Below, piece after piece: positions 63,035-64,000 of a DNA stretch of 64,000 nucleotides (position 1 is its first letter; each line of letters opens with the position of its first letter). Both the position numbers and the translations under genes were made by a program. This stretch comes from Chengkuizengella sediminis (GTDB lineage: Bacteria; Bacillota; Bacilli; Paenibacillales; KCTC-33759): assembly GCF_010078385.1 (NCBI RefSeq), contig NZ_SIJC01000009.1:1-64000 (forward strand), read 5' to 3'. The notes beneath the pieces were generated by a model that saw only the letters and a program-made list of their open reading frames with translations, was not told the DNA's origin and searched no databases.

Positions 63035-63769
63035 TTAGATCGATTCTTTACTCTTCAATTTATGAAGCATATCAATCATCGTATCAATTTCTTCATTGGT
63101 TAATTCATCCACACGATCCAGTTCTTTTTTCAAATAATCTACTTTAGGATTTTCTTGTTTTTGACCTTCCATGAAATAGGTTGCGACAGATCCTGTAACC
63201 ATACCTATTAATCCTATTCCGAATACCATAAGGACAACAGCTATCATTCTCCCCCATGGTGTTTCTGGTGAGAAGTCACCATATCCTACAGTGGTTGCAG
63301 TGACGATACTATACCAAATTGCATCATCATAACTTTCAACGGAAGGTTCTACTAAATAAATTGGAACAGATGCTATGAAAATTAAAGCAAATACTGCCGC
63401 AATGACTTTATTTAACCCATTGATTTGCATAATATCTATAATAGAAGGTTTAAATAATCTAGATATAATGGCAATGGCTCTTATAACACGAAATAGGCGG
63501 ACAATTCTAGCAAGTTGGAAAATGGCATCAAATGGAATAGCAGCGATAATATCAAAAGGATTTTTTTTAACATATTCCCACTTCTTCTCCGCTGTAATAA
63601 ATCGAACAGATACATCAATAGCAAATATGCCCCATATAATCCAATCGACAAGTGTTAATGTTAAATTATTTGTATCATCAAAGGCTAAAGATACTGAAGT
63701 AATGGCTAGTATGAGCAGAGAAAACTCATACATTAATGATAGTTTTTTCATAAAAATTAGATCACTCAC
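63035..63769 (-). CDS. Voltage-gated-like potassium channel
   Basis: 244 residues, Kv-like six-segment layout. S4-like positively charged helix 'ARIVRLFRVIRAIAIISRLF' (about 87-106), pore loop with selectivity filter 'TATTVGYGDFSPET' (about 163-175) and an acidic C-terminal coiled tail ('LKKELDRVDELTNEEIDTMIDMLHKL'). Conducts potassium across the cytoplasmic membrane. GTG at 63769 or ATG at 63751 could be the start. Neither has a strong ribosome site. Confidence 0.9.
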   Translation of the reverse strand: MSDLIFMKKLSLMYEFSLLILAITSVSLAFDDTNNLTLTLVDWIIWGIFAIDVSVRFITAEKKWEYVKKNPFDIIAAIPFDAIFQLARIVRLFRVIRAIAIISRLFKPSIIDIMQINGLNKVIAAVFALIFIASVPIYLVEPSVESYDDAIWYSIVTATTVGYGDFSPETPWGRMIAVVLMVFGIGLIGMVTGSVATYFMEGQKQENPKVDYLKKELDRVDELTNEEIDTMIDMLHKLKSKESI

Positions 63770-63857
63770 TTTCGAAAATATGATTAAATATGTTTCATTT
63801 CATTTTTTTATTAAATATATGGTAAAATAATAGTTATTTGAATGAAAAGGTGATTTA

Positions 63858-64000
63858 ATGAAGTTGAAAAGATTTATGCTTTCAGATGGATTATATGTTA
63901 GCTGGGCTATTTCCCTCATCGCAACATTAGGCAGTTTATATTTTTCTGAAATTAGAGAGTACATTCCATGTACATATTGTTGGTATCAGCGTATTTTGAT
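63858..64000 (+). CDS. bdbC: BdbC/DsbB-type thiol-disulphide oxidoreductase (3' end beyond window)
   Basis: First 47 residues seen, ATG at 63858 with AAAAGGTGA upstream. One membrane segment ('[20 protein letters not shown]') followed by the redox pair in '[13 protein letters not shown]', which is the DsbB/BdbC signature. Passes electrons from thiol oxidases to quinones. Partner bdbD not in view. Confidence 0.85.
   Translation, partial: MKLKRFMLSDGLYVSWAISLIATLGSLYFSEIREYIPCTYCWYQRIL

Overview
The window looks like a chromosomal segment of an AT-rich, endospore-forming member of the Bacillales. The evidence is a set of sporulation genes (five yheC/yheD-type coat ATP-grasp genes, ytrH/ytrI, ytaF, an alpha/beta SASP gene, YjcZ-like micro-peptides), good sigma-E, sigma-K and sigma-G promoter matches, AGGAGG-type ribosome sites with frequent TTG/GTG starts, and the Bacillus-like backbone ytoI-ytpI-ytrHI-dnaE-accDA-pyk-fxsA-citZ-icd-mdh-pho-polA-mutM-ytaF-coaE-nrdR. 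The protein style suggests a low-GC Paenibacillaceae-type genome (Chengkuizengella-like is my guess). I could not check the genus.

Layout. 0-2.4 kb: a surface protein with a 42-bp tandem repeat (cut by the left edge), an ArsR sensor and a Cu/Zn superoxide dismutase. 2.4-8.6 kb: a leftward operon of five YheC/YheD ATP-grasp paralogues behind a sigma-K-type promoter. 8.7-12.5 kb: yheB, yheA, a small membrane protein, ytoI, ytpI. 12.5-13.5 kb: ytrH-ytrI behind a sigma-E-type promoter. 14-26.7 kb: dnaE, accD-accA, pyk, a thioesterase, fxsA, citZ, icd and mdh, interrupted by copies of a structured interspersed repeat. 26.7-29 kb: a membrane protein and a tandem array of sigma-K promoter plus micro-peptide cassettes, then yfbR. 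29.1-33.8 kb: a phosphodiesterase-like gene fragment, a class I fumarase, and phoR-phoP in the order opposite to B. subtilis, with a Pho-box-like array in front of phoP. 33.8-37.6 kb: an AraC-controlled oxidoreductase/isomerase/HD-hydrolase cluster. 37.7-40.4 kb: a leftward cydA-cydB operon with a micro-subunit gene (cydS) at its end and a 38-codon membrane ORF at its start, near an Fnr-type palindrome. 40.6-45.2 kb: pstS-pstC-pstA-pstB-phoU behind a second Pho-box array. 45.3-52.7 kb: a HAD hydrolase, polA, mutM, ytaF, coaE, a lytic transglycosylase, SASP and nrdR.

52.8-62.5 kb: tRNA-Ala(GGC) followed by a decayed prophage or island. It holds a frameshifted tyrosine integrase, pieces of a repressor, a lysis module (BhlA-like, XhlA-like, amidase with an SLH domain, small holin), an SOS-box-controlled yolD, a cysteine-rich protein, two secreted proteins of unknown role, TPR-regulator fragments and a secreted repeat protein with a frameshift. 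62.6-64 kb: a structured leader-like region, a DUF4023 mini-gene, a potassium channel and the start of a BdbC/DsbB-type oxidoreductase.

Functionally, the core is central carbon metabolism (pyruvate kinase, citrate synthase, isocitrate and malate dehydrogenases, fumarase), malonyl-CoA synthesis, replication and repair (DnaE, PolA, MutM), phosphate sensing and uptake (PhoPR, Pst, PhoU), bd-type respiration and spore-coat building. The least explained material is the family of covarying hairpin repeats (copies near 13.8, 21.6, 24.1 and 50.4 kb), the duplicated sigma-K micro-peptide cassettes, and the accessory genes of the decayed island.
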